DNA of 64,000 nucleotides from Kocuria soli (GCF_003797835.1 NZ_RKMF01000012.1:52967-116966), one strand, 5' to 3'; shown: positions 28,958 to 38,034, counted from the stretch's first letter. Program-made: numbers and translations. Notes: generated by a model not told the origin, from the letters alone.

Positions 28958-29452
28958 ATGTCAGCCATCAGTTTCGGACCGCGTATCCAGCTCGGCTCGT
29001 CCGCACGTGTGGGCGGGGCGCCCGTCGTGCGGGGCCTACGCTCTGGCTGCCGTGCGTTCGCGGGCGAGGTCGCGGCGTCGGTGCCCGTGCTGCAGCGCAA
29101 GGAACGTGCGGATGCCACCAGCACCCGGAGCCGGGAAAGCGGCTCGGTGCACCTGACGCGACGGGGCCGCCTGCTCTTCATCGGCCTTCCCGTGATGCTG
29201 GCCACCGTGGCCGTCGCAGTGGCCCTGCTGGTCATCGTCGCCCCGGCCACGGTCACCGCGAGCACCGAACCCGCCGAGGGCAACGGGACTGAAATCGTGA
29301 CCGTGGACCCCGGCCAGAGCATGTGGGAAATCGCCGGCAGCGTGGATTCCTCACGGGACACCCGCGCGGTGATCTCCGAGATCATGGAACTCAACGACCT
29401 GGAGTCCCAGTCCGTGACCACCGGGCAGCAGCTCCTGGTCCCCGCCAACTGA
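28958..29452 (+). CDS. LysM-domain membrane protein, probable SOS cell-division inhibitor
   Basis: 164 residues. The N-terminus is cytoplasmic and basic, one transmembrane span lies about 70-98 (LLFIGLPVMLATVAVAVALL), a short Thr/Glu linker follows, and a LysM peptidoglycan-binding domain (about 113-163) starts IVTVDPGQSMWEIAGS and ends GQQLLVPAN. AAGGAG precedes ATG 28958. A LysM protein divergent from lexA is the arrangement of mycobacterial Rv2719c and corynebacterial DivS, which delay division after DNA damage. The role here is inferred from that synteny and the LexA box. Confidence 0.82.
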   Translation: MSAISFGPRIQLGSSARVGGAPVVRGLRSGCRAFAGEVAASVPVLQRKERADATSTRSRESGSVHLTRRGRLLFIGLPVMLATVAVAVALLVIVAPATVTASTEPAEGNGTEIVTVDPGQSMWEIAGSVDSSRDTRAVISEIMELNDLESQSVTTGQQLLVPAN

Positions 29453-29550
29453 GGGACGCAAGGGGAGGGTGGCTCCCGAACGGACCGTTGCCGCGCCGCG
29501 CGGTCGCACGGTCGTCGTCGTTGTGAATCGCGGCCCGGGCCCGTGCCTCG

Positions 29551-29562
29551 TAGACTGGCCCG
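29551..29562 (+). promoter_or_regulatory. Leaderless-type promoter element of the his operon
   Basis: TAGACT (29551-29556) lies 6 bases before the hisC GTG, with no ribosome site. Confidence 0.55.
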
Positions 29563-30705
29563 GTGACTGAGCCCAACGACCGCACCGAACTTCTCAACGC
29601 CCTGCCCCTGCGTGACGACCTGCGTGACAAGAGCCCGTACGGGGCCCCGCAGCTCGACGTGGCGGTCACGCTCAACACCAACGAGAACACCCATCCGGTC
29701 CCCGCTGACGTCCAGCAGGCGATCGTGGAGGAGGTCTCCCGCGCCGCGCGCGGGCTGAACCGTTACCCGGACCGAGAGTTCACTCAACTGCGTCAGGAGC
29801 TGGCCCAGTACCTGGGCCACGGGCTGTCGGCCGAGAACCTGTGGGCCGCCAACGGGTCCAACGAGATCCTGCAGCAACTCATGCAGGCCTTCGGGGGCCC
29901 AGGACGCGCGGTCCTCTCGTTCGTCCCGACCTACTCGATGTACCCGATCCTGGCGGCGGGCACGAACACCGAATTCATTGCCGGTCAGCGGGCAACCGAC
30001 TTCACACTGACCCCGGAATCGGCGGCGGACCAGGTGCGCGAACACCGCCCCAGCATCGTGATCCTCTGTTCCCCGAACAACCCCACCGGTACAGCGCTTG
30101 ACGACGACGTCGTGGAGGCCGTGTACCAGGCAGGGGAGGAGAGCAACACGATCGTCGTCGTGGACGAGGCCTACGCCGAGTTCGCCCGCAATCCCGCGGC
30201 CACCGCCCTGCGATTACTGCCCGGTCGCCCCCGTCTGGTGGTGACCCGGACCATGTCCAAGGCCTTCGCCCTGGCCGGTGCTCGGATCGGTTACTTCGCC
30301 GCCGCGCCGGAGGTCAGTGACGCCGTGCGTTTGGTGCGCCTGCCCTATCACCTGTCCGCGGTCACCCAGGCGACGGCGCTGGCTGCCCTGCGGCACCGTG
30401 AAACGCTCATGGCCGACGTCGAAGACATCAAGATGCAGCGCGACCGGATCGTGGACGAGCTCAAACGCATGGGGCTCGAACCGGCCCATTCCGATTCCAA
30501 CTTCGTGTTCTTCGGCGGCGATTTCGACTCCGGGGACATGTGGCGCCACCTCCTGGAACGTGGCGTTCTCATCCGCGACGTCGGAATCCCGAGCCACTTG
30601 CGGGTGACGTCCGGGACCGAGCAGGAGACCACCGCCTTCCTGGACGCCGTCGAGGCATTTCTGGACCGCAAGACCGACACCGAGCACCCCACGGAGACCG
30701 TGTGA
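29563..30705 (+). CDS. hisC: Histidinol-phosphate aminotransferase
   Basis: PLP enzyme of histidine synthesis (imidazole-acetol phosphate to histidinol phosphate). The 380-residue product has [11 protein letters not shown] near the start, [32 protein letters not shown] and the PLP Lys233 in [24 protein letters not shown] and HLRVTSGT close the fold. First gene of hisC-hisB-hisH-(55-residue protein)-priA; it overlaps hisB by four bases (GTGA). Confidence 0.97.
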   Translation: MTEPNDRTELLNALPLRDDLRDKSPYGAPQLDVAVTLNTNENTHPVPADVQQAIVEEVSRAARGLNRYPDREFTQLRQELAQYLGHGLSAENLWAANGSNEILQQLMQAFGGPGRAVLSFVPTYSMYPILAAGTNTEFIAGQRATDFTLTPESAADQVREHRPSIVILCSPNNPTGTALDDDVVEAVYQAGEESNTIVVVDEAYAEFARNPAATALRLLPGRPRLVVTRTMSKAFALAGARIGYFAAAPEVSDAVRLVRLPYHLSAVTQATALAALRHRETLMADVEDIKMQRDRIVDELKRMGLEPAHSDSNFVFFGGDFDSGDMWRHLLERGVLIRDVGIPSHLRVTSGTEQETTAFLDAVEAFLDRKTDTEHPTETV

Positions 30706-31352
30706 GCACCACCGACCAGCCCACCGAAACCACCGCCCGTGACGGCGCAGCCCGTGGCCGCACGGCCCGCGTGGAGCGCAAGACCAACGAATCGCAGATT
30801 GCCGTGGAGGTGAGTCTGGACGGCACGGGGGAGAACCAGATCTCCACCACCGTCCCGTTCTACGACCACATGCTCACCGCGCTGTCCAAGCACTCCCTGA
30901 TCGACCTCAAGGTCGAAGCCACGGGGGACACCCACATCGACGTGCACCACGTCGTGGAGGACACGGCCATCGTGATCGGCGAAGCCATCAAGGAGGCGCT
31001 GGGGGACAAGCGCGGCATCCGGCGTTTCGGGGAAGCCTCCGTCCCGTTGGACGAGGCGCTGGCCCGCGCCGTCGTCGACGTGTCCGGCCGCCCGTACTGT
31101 GTCCACGTCGGCGAGCCCGAAGGCCAGCAGTACCACCTGATCGGCGGGCACTTCACGGGATCGATGGTCCAACACGTGTTCGAGTCGTTGACCTTCCACG
31201 CGGAGATCTGCCTGCACATGGAACTCGTGCGCGGCCGGGATCCCCACCACATCGCGGAAGCACAGTTCAAGGCGCTGGCCCGCGCCCTGCGATCCGCCGT
31301 CGAACCGGACTCGCGGGTCACCGGAGTGCCTTCGACCAAGGGCGCCCTGTGA
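30702..31352 (+). CDS. hisB: Imidazoleglycerol-phosphate dehydratase
   Basis: Manganese-dependent dehydratase of histidine synthesis, 216 residues, monofunctional. [20 protein letters not shown] is a short leader. The family motifs are [69 protein letters not shown] and [16 protein letters not shown]. The paired His-His-X-X-Glu metal sites are present. GTG 30702 overlaps the hisC stop, and the end overlaps hisH. Confidence 0.97.
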   Translation: MSTTDQPTETTARDGAARGRTARVERKTNESQIAVEVSLDGTGENQISTTVPFYDHMLTALSKHSLIDLKVEATGDTHIDVHHVVEDTAIVIGEAIKEALGDKRGIRRFGEASVPLDEALARAVVDVSGRPYCVHVGEPEGQQYHLIGGHFTGSMVQHVFESLTFHAEICLHMELVRGRDPHHIAEAQFKALARALRSAVEPDSRVTGVPSTKGAL

Positions 31353-32182
31353 TGCGGGAGGCCTCGGACGGTGTGACCCCCGAAGGCAAGACCATCCCGG
31401 CCCCTGAGACCGTCGGCGCCGGGCCCACGGGCTCCACCCACGCGGAACCGGTCGTCGTCGTGCTCGACTACGGGGCCGGGAACGTCCGCTCCGCCGTACG
31501 GGCCCTCGAGGCGGCCGGTGCTCGCGTCCTGTTGACGCGCGACAAGCAGGCCGTCCTGGACGCCGACGGCCTGGTGGTCCCCGGCGTCGGAGCGTTTCGG
31601 GCCGTGGTCGACGGCCTCCGCGAGGTCGGCGCCGTCCCGCTGATCGAACGCCGCCTGATGGGTGGCCGTCCGGTCCTCGGGATCTGCGTGGGGCTGCAGG
31701 TGCTCTTCGACCGCGGGGTCGAGCACGGGGAGGAAACCGAGGGGCTGGGGAAATGGCCCGGCACGGTCGAGCGGCTTCGCGCCCCCGTGGTCCCGCACAT
31801 GGGGTGGAACACGGTTCGGACGCCGCCGGAAACCGAGCTGTTCAAGGGCATCGAGGACCAGCGGTTCTACTTCGTGCACTCCTACGGGGTGCAGGACTGG
31901 AACTTCGAGGCCGGGAGCAGCCACATGGTCCCGCCGCAGGTCACCTGGTCGGAGCACGGTGCACCGTTCGTGGCTGCGGTCGAGAACGGGGCTCTGTGCG
32001 CCACCCAGTTCCACCCGGAGAAATCCGGTGAGGCCGGCCTGCAGTTGCTCCGCAACTGGATCGCCACCCTGCCGACCACGGGCCGCCTTGATGCCCTCCT
32101 CGATCAGCGCCATGACGACGACGGCCTGCCGGAGGCCACCTCCCAGGCTCAGGCCGAGGCTGCTGCCGGGAGAGAAGCATGA
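31349..32182 (+). CDS. hisH: Imidazole glycerol phosphate synthase, glutaminase subunit
   Basis: Class I glutaminase that feeds ammonia to HisF (not in this window). The nucleophile is Cys113 in LGICVGLQ; the partners are His222 and Glu224 in [22 protein letters not shown] and PHMGWNTV are typical. The core is flanked by a ~33-residue N-terminal and a ~35-residue acidic C-terminal extension, making 277 residues against ~200-215 in the family. GTG 31349 (GTGA overlap) or ATG 31352 could start it. Confidence 0.95.
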   Translation: MMREASDGVTPEGKTIPAPETVGAGPTGSTHAEPVVVVLDYGAGNVRSAVRALEAAGARVLLTRDKQAVLDADGLVVPGVGAFRAVVDGLREVGAVPLIERRLMGGRPVLGICVGLQVLFDRGVEHGEETEGLGKWPGTVERLRAPVVPHMGWNTVRTPPETELFKGIEDQRFYFVHSYGVQDWNFEAGSSHMVPPQVTWSEHGAPFVAAVENGALCATQFHPEKSGEAGLQLLRNWIATLPTTGRLDALLDQRHDDDGLPEATSQAQAEAAAGREA

Positions 32183-32346
32183 GCTGGTCCGTGATTCTGA
32201 TGGTCCTGGGCGCCTTCCTGGCCGGAGGCGTCATCTCGTTCCACCAGCAGGGGTTCCCCAAGTGGGTCGTGGGCCTGCTGGCCCTGGCCTCGGCAGCGCT
32301 GATCGTCTACGGCGGCTGGTCCTGGCTGGTCGGCCTGAACGCCTGA
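32179..32346 (+). CDS. 55-residue two-span membrane protein in the his operon
   Basis: Small open frame starting at the ATG that overlaps the hisH stop (ATGA). The product reads [20 protein letters not shown], a loop [12 protein letters not shown], then a second span [20 protein letters not shown]. Both spans are clearly hydrophobic and the loop is short and polar. Tight coupling and clean codon use make it a real gene in my judgement. Function is unknown; nothing ties it to histidine chemistry except its place. Confidence 0.78.
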   Translation: MSWSVILMVLGAFLAGGVISFHQQGFPKWVVGLLALASAALIVYGGWSWLVGLNA

Positions 32347-32448
32347 GAATTCACGTGCCCCACCCGGCCCGGAACCGGCCCCAACCGGCCCAGAACCGCC
32401 ACTGTGGTCACCGCGAGAACCAAACCGAGAACATTCGTGAGGAAACAC

Positions 32449-33237
32449 ATGACTGAGAACACCGCTGAACGCGTGGCAGAACTCGCCGCTCAGGGACAGG
32501 GCCTGCCGCGCCTGGAGCTGCTGCCTGCCGTCGACGTGCGCGACGGCCAGGCCGTCCGCCTGGTTCAGGGGGAGTCCGGCTCGGAGACCGGTTACGGCGA
32601 CCCGCTCGAGGCGGCGCAGGCCTGGCAGGACGCGGGAGCCGAGTGGCTGCACCTGGTCGACCTGGACGCTGCGTTCGGCACGGGCGAGAACATCGACGTC
32701 CTGACCCGGGTGGCCCAGGCCCTGGACCTCAAGGTCGAGATGTCCGGCGGCATCCGCGACGACGAATCACTGAAACGCGCTCTGTCCCTGACCCCGGCGC
32801 GGGTGAACCTCGGCACGGCGGCCCTCGAGAACCCCGAATGGACCCGGAAGGTCCTCGCCGAGCACGGTGACAAGATCGCCGTCGGGCTGGACGTCCGCGG
32901 AACCACCCTGGCCGCGCGCGGCTGGACCAAGGAGGGCGGCGACCTCTGGGAGGTGCTCGACCGCCTGGAAGCGGATGGTTGCTCGCGCTACGTCGTGACG
33001 GACGTGACCAAGGACGGCACGCTCAAGGGCCCCAACGTGGAGTTGCTCAAGGACGTTGCGCAGCGGACCAACAAGCCCGTCGTGGCCTCCGGTGGCATCG
33101 CCACCCTCGAGGACATCGCGCAGCTGCGACAGCTGGTTCCCGCCGGCGTGGAGGGCGCCATCATGGGCAAGGCGCTCTACGCGGGCCGCTTCACGTTGGA
33201 ACAGGCCCTCGACGTCGCCGGCCGTCCCACCGCCTGA
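32449..33237 (+). CDS. priA: Phosphoribosyl isomerase A (bifunctional HisA/TrpF)
   Basis: (beta/alpha)8 isomerase, 262 residues. The two catalytic aspartates are D29 in [14 protein letters not shown] and D185 in [34 protein letters not shown] and [14 protein letters not shown] bind phosphate. In Actinobacteria the his-operon copy (PriA) isomerises both ProFAR (histidine) and PRA (tryptophan). GTGAGGAAA lies just before ATG 32449. The stop overlaps the next ATG (TGATG). The dual role is known for the clade, not shown here. Confidence 0.93.
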   Translation: MTENTAERVAELAAQGQGLPRLELLPAVDVRDGQAVRLVQGESGSETGYGDPLEAAQAWQDAGAEWLHLVDLDAAFGTGENIDVLTRVAQALDLKVEMSGGIRDDESLKRALSLTPARVNLGTAALENPEWTRKVLAEHGDKIAVGLDVRGTTLAARGWTKEGGDLWEVLDRLEADGCSRYVVTDVTKDGTLKGPNVELLKDVAQRTNKPVVASGGIATLEDIAQLRQLVPAGVEGAIMGKALYAGRFTLEQALDVAGRPTA

Positions 33238-34106
33238 TGGCCTCCGAACAGACCCCGGGTGGACGGCAGCTGCCCCCGCACATCGCGGCTCAGCTGCGCA
33301 GTGCCGGAGGCGAAACGGACACAGGTGGTCAGGCATGGGCCGGGCGCGACCTGGCGCACGGGCACACCCACCAGTTCGCCGACGACGACGGGGCCGCCGA
33401 CCGTGCCCTGGCCCGCGTCCTTGAGCGCTGGGAAGTCGGGGAGGCCGACGAGACCGACGTGGTGGCCGCCTTGGCGGACACCAGGCTCTTCGTCCCGGTG
33501 TTCGCGGAGGTCAGCCACGCCGAGATCACGGAGGACGGACTCGTGGCGGACAAGGAAGCCGACATGTCGTTGGTGACCCTGCAGGCCGCTGACGGGCGCA
33601 AGGCGCAACCCGTCTTCACCTCGGACCGCCTCATCGGGCAGTGGCACAAGGAAGCCCGTCCGGTCGCCGCGCAGGTCCGCAAGATCGCGCTCGCTGCGGT
33701 CAAGGACGGCACGGAATTACTGGTCCTGAACCCGGGGTCCGCCCAGCCCTTCGTGGTAAGGCGCCCCGCGCTGTGGGCCGTGGCCAAGGCGGAGACCTGG
33801 CGTCCGTCGTACGCCGATGCCGACGTGTCCCGCGCCGTGCTCGACGCCGCCCTGGGGCTGACGGGGGTGGCCGGAGCTCACGTCCGCCCCGGCCGTGGCG
33901 CCAACGCGGTGGCACCCAACGGCAACCCTCTGCGCGGCGGAGGGCCGGGGCCCGAACTCAACGTGGTCCTTCAGCTGCTCCCCGGTCTGGACCGTGACCG
34001 GTTGAACGCGGTTCTGGAGGTCTTTCAACTGCGGATCGCCAGGGAACCGGCGTTGGCCGACGGCGTCGATTCCCTGGAGATCACGCTGGAGACCGCTCAG
34101 CTGTAG
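33237..34106 (+). CDS. SseB-family protein
   Basis: 289 residues with an N-terminal SseB domain: FADDDGAADRALARVLERWE, ALADTRLFVPVFAEVSH, LVTLQAADGRKAQPVFTS. A second part (LNPGSAQPFVVRRPALWAVA, LNVVLQLLPGLDRDRLNAVL) resembles the SseB C-terminal domain. It follows priA in many Actinobacteria. ATG 33237 shares its A with the priA stop. It overlaps the convergent DUF1844 gene by 10 bases. The molecular role is unknown. Confidence 0.85.
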   Translation: MASEQTPGGRQLPPHIAAQLRSAGGETDTGGQAWAGRDLAHGHTHQFADDDGAADRALARVLERWEVGEADETDVVAALADTRLFVPVFAEVSHAEITEDGLVADKEADMSLVTLQAADGRKAQPVFTSDRLIGQWHKEARPVAAQVRKIALAAVKDGTELLVLNPGSAQPFVVRRPALWAVAKAETWRPSYADADVSRAVLDAALGLTGVAGAHVRPGRGANAVAPNGNPLRGGGPGPELNVVLQLLPGLDRDRLNAVLEVFQLRIAREPALADGVDSLEITLETAQL

Positions 34107-34531
34107 ACCGGGCCGGTGAACTTCTCGCCCGGTCCCTGCCCCGGCTGATCGGGATAGGGGGAGGCCTCGCGGAAGGCCAACTGCAGGGAGCGCAGGCCGT
34201 CGCGCAACGGTGCTGCGTGTTGGGAACCGATTTCCGGGGCGGCCGCGGTCACGAACCCCGCCAGGGCCGTGATGAGCTTGCGTGCCTCGTCCAGGTCCTT
34301 GAGGTCATCCGCGTCGGGGGAGTCGGCCAGGCCGCACTTCACGGCGGCCGCAGACATCAGGTGCACCGCCGACGTGGTGATCACCTCGATCGCGGGAACC
34401 TCCGCGATGTCACGCATCTGTTCGTCCACGGCCGCCTTCGTCTCGGGTTCCAATCCACCGACGGCGGAACCCTGGTCGTGCGGGTCGGAAGGGGCGTCGT
34501 CGTCGAAGCGGAAGGTGTTCTCGGAAGTCAT
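34097..34531 (-). CDS. DUF1844 family protein
   Basis: 144-residue protein. The N-terminus is short and acidic (FRFDDDAPSDPHDQG). The conserved block follows: MRDIAEVPAIEVITTSAVHL, MSAAAVKCGL and DLKDLDEARKLITALAGFVT. This is DUF1844, an all-alpha family often found beside infC in high-GC Gram-positives. The start is ATG 34531, 7 bases after the TAGGCT hexamer; longer frames upstream have no support. Function is unknown. Confidence 0.86.
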   Translation of the reverse strand: MTSENTFRFDDDAPSDPHDQGSAVGGLEPETKAAVDEQMRDIAEVPAIEVITTSAVHLMSAAAVKCGLADSPDADDLKDLDEARKLITALAGFVTAAAPEIGSQHAAPLRDGLRSLQLAFREASPYPDQPGQGPGEKFTGPVYS

Positions 34532-34544
34532 ACGCGCAAGCCTA
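34532..34544 (-). promoter_or_regulatory. Leaderless-type promoter element of the DUF1844 gene
   Basis: On the minus strand TAGGCT (34544-34539) lies 7 bases before the ATG at 34531. Confidence 0.5.
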
Positions 34545-34630
34545 AGGGGCGACCGGTACCGGTGTTGCATGCTGGTGGTGCAACGAAGTGACAGTGCAAC
34601 GGGCAGCGCCGTGGAGGTGCTGCCGTTCGC

Positions 34631-34640
34631 GACGTACGTC
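34631..34640. promoter_or_regulatory. GACGTACGTC palindrome upstream of the SDR gene
   Basis: A 10-bp perfect palindrome in the 134-base divergent gap between the DUF1844 and SDR genes, 26 bases before the SDR start. It may be an operator, but no regulator is encoded nearby. Confidence 0.3.
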
Positions 34641-34665
34641 ATCCCCGGGAGGTGGATCGCGGAAC

Positions 34666-35610
34666 ATGATGGCGGAACAAACTGTGTTGATGACCGGCGC
34701 TACTCGCGGTATCGGTCACGTGGCGGCGCGTCGAGTCCTGGCCGAGAGCCCGCAGTCGCACCTGCTCGTCCTGGCTCGTCCCGGGACCCCTGACGTGGTG
34801 CGTTCCTTCGGGGCGGATCCTGCGCGGGTTTCCGTGATCGACGCCGATCTGGCGTCCATGGGCAGTATGCAAGCGGCTGCTTTCCATGTGGCGGCACTGG
34901 TCTCCGACGGTGTTGTCCCTCCCATCCGTGTCATGGCCCTCAACGGGGGAGTGCAACACACCAACGCGCTGACCGTGACCGAAGACGGATTCGAATCGAC
35001 TTTTGCTGTCAATGTCCTGGCCAACCACGTCTTGATCCGACTGCTCCGAGAAGACGCTGCACCGGCCGCGCACACGGTGGTGACCGTCAGCGACACGCAC
35101 TTCGGCGACCTCCGGCACAACCTCGGGATGGTGCCGGGCCCGCGGTGGGCTGATCCGCAGACCCTGGTCCGTCCCGGAGCCTTCCCCCGCCCTGCGCGCG
35201 CCAGCGCTGGGCGCATGGCCTATTCGACCAGCAAACTGGCTGGGATCTACCTGGTTCACGCCTACTCCCGACACTTTGCCGGTGACGGCACGTTCCACGC
35301 GTACAACCCTGGTTTCGTGCCGGCGACGGGCCTGGCTCGAGAAGCCGCGGCACCGGCGAGGTACGTGATGAGACGCATCATGCCCCTGCTCACCCTGTCG
35401 CCGCTGGCCACATCGGCGCAACGTGCCGGCGAGTTGCTGACGGACGCCATGTTCGCCGGGAACGCAGCGCCCAATGGCGCCTACATCGACCGTGGGCGCG
35501 TCGTGGATTCCTCCCCTGAGTCTTATGACATCGGCCGCGAGACTGAACTCTGGGACGCCGTCGAATCTCTCACGGCACCCTTTCTGGGACCTGATTCCGC
35601 TAGGCAGTGA
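34666..35610 (+). CDS. Short-chain dehydrogenase/reductase
   Basis: 314-residue Rossmann oxidoreductase of the extended, retinol/protochlorophyllide-reductase-like type. The cofactor loop is TGATRGIG, DADLASM follows and MALNGGV replaces the usual NNAG. FESTFAVNVLANHVL leads to the active site Tyr-X3-Lys in YSTSKLAGIY; AYNPGFVPATGLA closes the pocket. GGGAGG lies 12 bases before ATG 34666 (a second ATG follows at once). It stands alone between conserved blocks and uses somewhat more A and T than its neighbours, so it may be a later arrival. The substrate is unknown. Confidence 0.88.
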   Translation: MMAEQTVLMTGATRGIGHVAARRVLAESPQSHLLVLARPGTPDVVRSFGADPARVSVIDADLASMGSMQAAAFHVAALVSDGVVPPIRVMALNGGVQHTNALTVTEDGFESTFAVNVLANHVLIRLLREDAAPAAHTVVTVSDTHFGDLRHNLGMVPGPRWADPQTLVRPGAFPRPARASAGRMAYSTSKLAGIYLVHAYSRHFAGDGTFHAYNPGFVPATGLAREAAAPARYVMRRIMPLLTLSPLATSAQRAGELLTDAMFAGNAAPNGAYIDRGRVVDSSPESYDIGRETELWDAVESLTAPFLGPDSARQ

Positions 35611-35684
35611 CCACGGCCCCGCCCGGTGCCTACGACGGGAGACGGATCACGTCGCGGCCCCTGCCCGTCCCGCGGCTCCCCGTG

Positions 35685-35873
35685 TATGATGGTCGGCAGT
35701 GCGCAAGTGGAGGTGACTCCCACCCGCGCGGACACAGCGGCAGAAGGACCTGCTCGCAGCAGTCCCCGGGTAAGAGACGAAGAATCGTCCGCCGAACGGT
35801 CTCGACAGACCGACGATCGCAGCAACGGTTGCGATGGTGGAACCCCGGTGGTTCCGTGGCGACGTTCACCGTG
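35685..35873 (+). promoter_or_regulatory. infC operon promoter and structured leader
   Basis: TATGAT (35685-35690) is a good -10. The leader then offers nested stems: ATCGTC/GACGAT (35784-35789, 35812-35817) around GGTCT/AGACC (35798-35811); an alternative ATCGCA/TGCGAT (35816-35835) that competes with it; and GGAACC/GGTTCC (35839-35855) just before the terminator. Mutually exclusive folds ahead of a terminator suggest an attenuation switch, possibly sensing ribosomal protein or IF3 level. Confidence 0.55.
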
Positions 35874-35909
35874 ACCTCCGCTTGGCCCTCATGGCAGCGG
35901 AGGTTTTTT
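35874..35909 (+). terminator. Intrinsic terminator in the infC leader (attenuator candidate)
   Basis: ACCTCCGCT (35874-35882) pairs with AGCGGAGGT (35896-35904), followed directly by six T (35904-35909). It is the only textbook U-tract terminator I see in the window, and it lies 68 bases before infC rather than after a gene. Confidence 0.8.
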
Positions 35910-35976
35910 GTTGCCATCGCACTCGAAGAGCACCAGGACGCCGGGGTGGAACCCGGCTCTAGATCAGGAGTCAAGC

Positions 35977-37173
35977 ATCAGCGATCCACGCATCAACGAC
36001 AGAATCCGAGTCCCCGAGGTCCGTCTTGTGGGCCCCGGTGGTGAGCAGGTTGGCATCGTCCGAGTTGAGGACGCCATGCGACTTGCCCGCGAATCGGACC
36101 TGGATCTGGTCGAGGTGGCTCCCAACGCTAAGCCGCCTGTGGCCAAGCTCATGGACTTCGGCAAGTACAAGTACGAAGCCGCGGTCAAGGCCCGTGAGTC
36201 CCGCAAGAACCAGACCAACACCAACCTCAAAGAGGTCCGTTTCCGTCTGAAGATCGACGACCACGACTACGAGACCAAGGTCGGTCACGCTCGTCGCTTC
36301 CTGGGCGAGGGCGACAAGGTCAAGGCCATGATCCAGTTCCGCGGCCGTGAGCAGTCCCGCCCGGAAATGGGCGTCCGCCTGCTGCAGAAGCTCGCGGAGG
36401 ACCTGGAGGAGTTCGGCCAGGTCGAATCCAGTCCGCGCCAGGACGGCCGCAACATGGTCATGGTGCTGGGCCCGCTCAAGAACAAGTCGGAGGCCCGTGC
36501 GGCCGCCCGTCGTGCGAAGGACTCGGAGGAAACCGAGTCGCGCGTGCCGCTCAAGACCAAGTCCTCGCGGCGTGACCGTGAGCGTGAAGCCCGCGCGGCC
36601 GGGATGATCGACACCGAGTCCGCGCTGCCGGTTGGTGGAAACAGCATCGGGGAAGCCATCCCCGATGAGCTGCGGAAGATGGCCGAGCAGAAGTTCGAGG
36701 TGCCGGAAGGTGCCCCGCCGCTGAAGGTCTCCGAGGACCAGCCGCCTGTGATGGCTCCCAAGGAGGAGCGTCGCGAGCGTGGTGCTGGTGGTCGCGGCCG
36801 CAGCGGTGAACGTGGCGGACCCCGCGGGGGAGATCGTCCCGATCGCGGGTCGGACCGCGGCGACCGCCCGGAGCGCAGCTCCGATCGCGGCGGCCGCCCC
36901 GGTGGGCGTCCGTCCTCCGCTCCCCGCACCGAGGGCAGCCGTCCGTCGTCGGGCCCGCGGACCGGTGCACCGGCCCGCTCGGCAGGCCCGCGTCCGGCGT
37001 CGTCGGCCCCGCGTCCCGCCAACGCACCGCGCCCCGCCGCACGACCCGCACCCGCACCGGGCGCGGCACCCAAGCCAGGAGGCGCGCCCAAGCCGGGTGC
37101 CTCCGCCAAGCCCGCACCGAAGCCCGGTGCCGGCCCGCGTCCCGGCCCCAAGCCGGGGCCTAGCCAGGGCTGA
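35977..37173 (+). CDS. infC: Translation initiation factor IF-3 with long C-terminal tail, AUC start
   Basis: IF-3 monitors start-codon choice and keeps subunits apart. The core begins [20 protein letters not shown] and ends near residue 178 ([12 protein letters not shown]). No ATG or GTG fits: AGGAG (35966-35970) lies 6 bases before ATC at 35977, which is followed at once by the conserved N-terminus, so initiation at AUC is likely. infC uses rare AUU/AUC starts elsewhere too, for autocontrol. A ~220-residue tail follows: a Gly/Arg/Asp-rich RGG-like stretch, then a Pro/Ala/Lys stretch ([19 protein letters not shown]). Typical IF-3 is ~180 residues. Confidence 0.93.
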   Translation: MSDPRINDRIRVPEVRLVGPGGEQVGIVRVEDAMRLARESDLDLVEVAPNAKPPVAKLMDFGKYKYEAAVKARESRKNQTNTNLKEVRFRLKIDDHDYETKVGHARRFLGEGDKVKAMIQFRGREQSRPEMGVRLLQKLAEDLEEFGQVESSPRQDGRNMVMVLGPLKNKSEARAAARRAKDSEETESRVPLKTKSSRRDREREARAAGMIDTESALPVGGNSIGEAIPDELRKMAEQKFEVPEGAPPLKVSEDQPPVMAPKEERRERGAGGRGRSGERGGPRGGDRPDRGSDRGDRPERSSDRGGRPGGRPSSAPRTEGSRPSSGPRTGAPARSAGPRPASSAPRPANAPRPAARPAPAPGAAPKPGGAPKPGASAKPAPKPGAGPRPGPKPGPSQG

Positions 37174-37326
37174 GACAGACTCAACCGTCGCACCCGGGAC
37201 CGGGAGACGACGGAGCGAGCACAACAGGCGGTGTCGCACCGAACACGTGCGGCACCGCGCAGACCAGGTCACCACACCGGTGACGCACCGTGAACGACGG
37301 TGAAATTCAACAAGGAGACGGCTGAC

Positions 37327-37521
37327 ATGCCGAAGATGAAGACCCACTCGGGTGCCAAGAAGCGCTTCAAGATCACGGGTTCGGGCAAGGTCAAGCGCCA
37401 GCAGGCCAACCGCCGCCACTACCTGGAGCACAAGTCCTCCCGCCTGACCCGCCGCCTTGCCGGCGACAAGATCGTCACCCCGGGCGAGGCCAAGGTCGTC
37501 AAGAAGATGCTGGGTAAGTGA
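37327..37521 (+). CDS. rpmI: 50S ribosomal protein L35
   Basis: 64-residue basic large-subunit protein: [20 protein letters not shown], then [18 protein letters not shown] and a terminal KKMLGK. Length and sequence are normal. AAGGAG lies 10 bases before the ATG. It is the middle gene of the infC-rpmI-rplT operon. Confidence 0.98.
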   Translation: MPKMKTHSGAKKRFKITGSGKVKRQQANRRHYLEHKSSRLTRRLAGDKIVTPGEAKVVKKMLGK

Positions 37522-37624
37522 CCCCGGCTCTCTGAGCTCCCGCGGGCGCCACGGCGTCCCGCACCCGAACGTGCAAGCCAACAACCGGTGCCCCAACCGG
37601 TGAGAACATCGAAGGAGTACACAC

Positions 37625-38011
37625 GTGGCACGTGTGAAGCGGGCGGTCAACGCCCACAAGAAGCGTCGGACTACTCTGGAAGCCGCCTCCGGCTACCGCG
37701 GACAGCGCTCGCGCCTGTACCGCAAGGCCAAGGAACAGGTCATCCACTCGTACGTCTACAACTACGACCACCGTCGCGCCCGCAAGGGTGACTTCCGTCG
37801 TCTGTGGATCCAGCGCATCAACGCCGCTGCCCGCGCCAACGGCCTGACCTACAACCGCTTCATCCAGGGCCTCAAGCTGGCTGAGGTCGAGGTCGACCGC
37901 CGTATGCTCGCCGAGCTCGCCGTGACCGACGAGGCCGCTTTCGTGGCCCTGGTCGAGGTGGCCAAGAAGGCTCTGCCGGCTGACACCTCCGCTCCGCGCG
38001 ACGCTGCCTGA
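37625..38011 (+). CDS. rplT: 50S ribosomal protein L20
   Basis: 128-residue 23S rRNA-binding assembly protein. [38 protein letters not shown] and [20 protein letters not shown] are hallmark blocks. GAAGGAG lies 7 bases before GTG 37625. In other phyla L20 represses the infC operon; the leader upstream could serve that here. Confidence 0.98.
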   Translation: MARVKRAVNAHKKRRTTLEAASGYRGQRSRLYRKAKEQVIHSYVYNYDHRRARKGDFRRLWIQRINAAARANGLTYNRFIQGLKLAEVEVDRRMLAELAVTDEAAFVALVEVAKKALPADTSAPRDAA

Positions 38012-38034
38012 TTTCCTTTCTGGCGCGCACTGAC

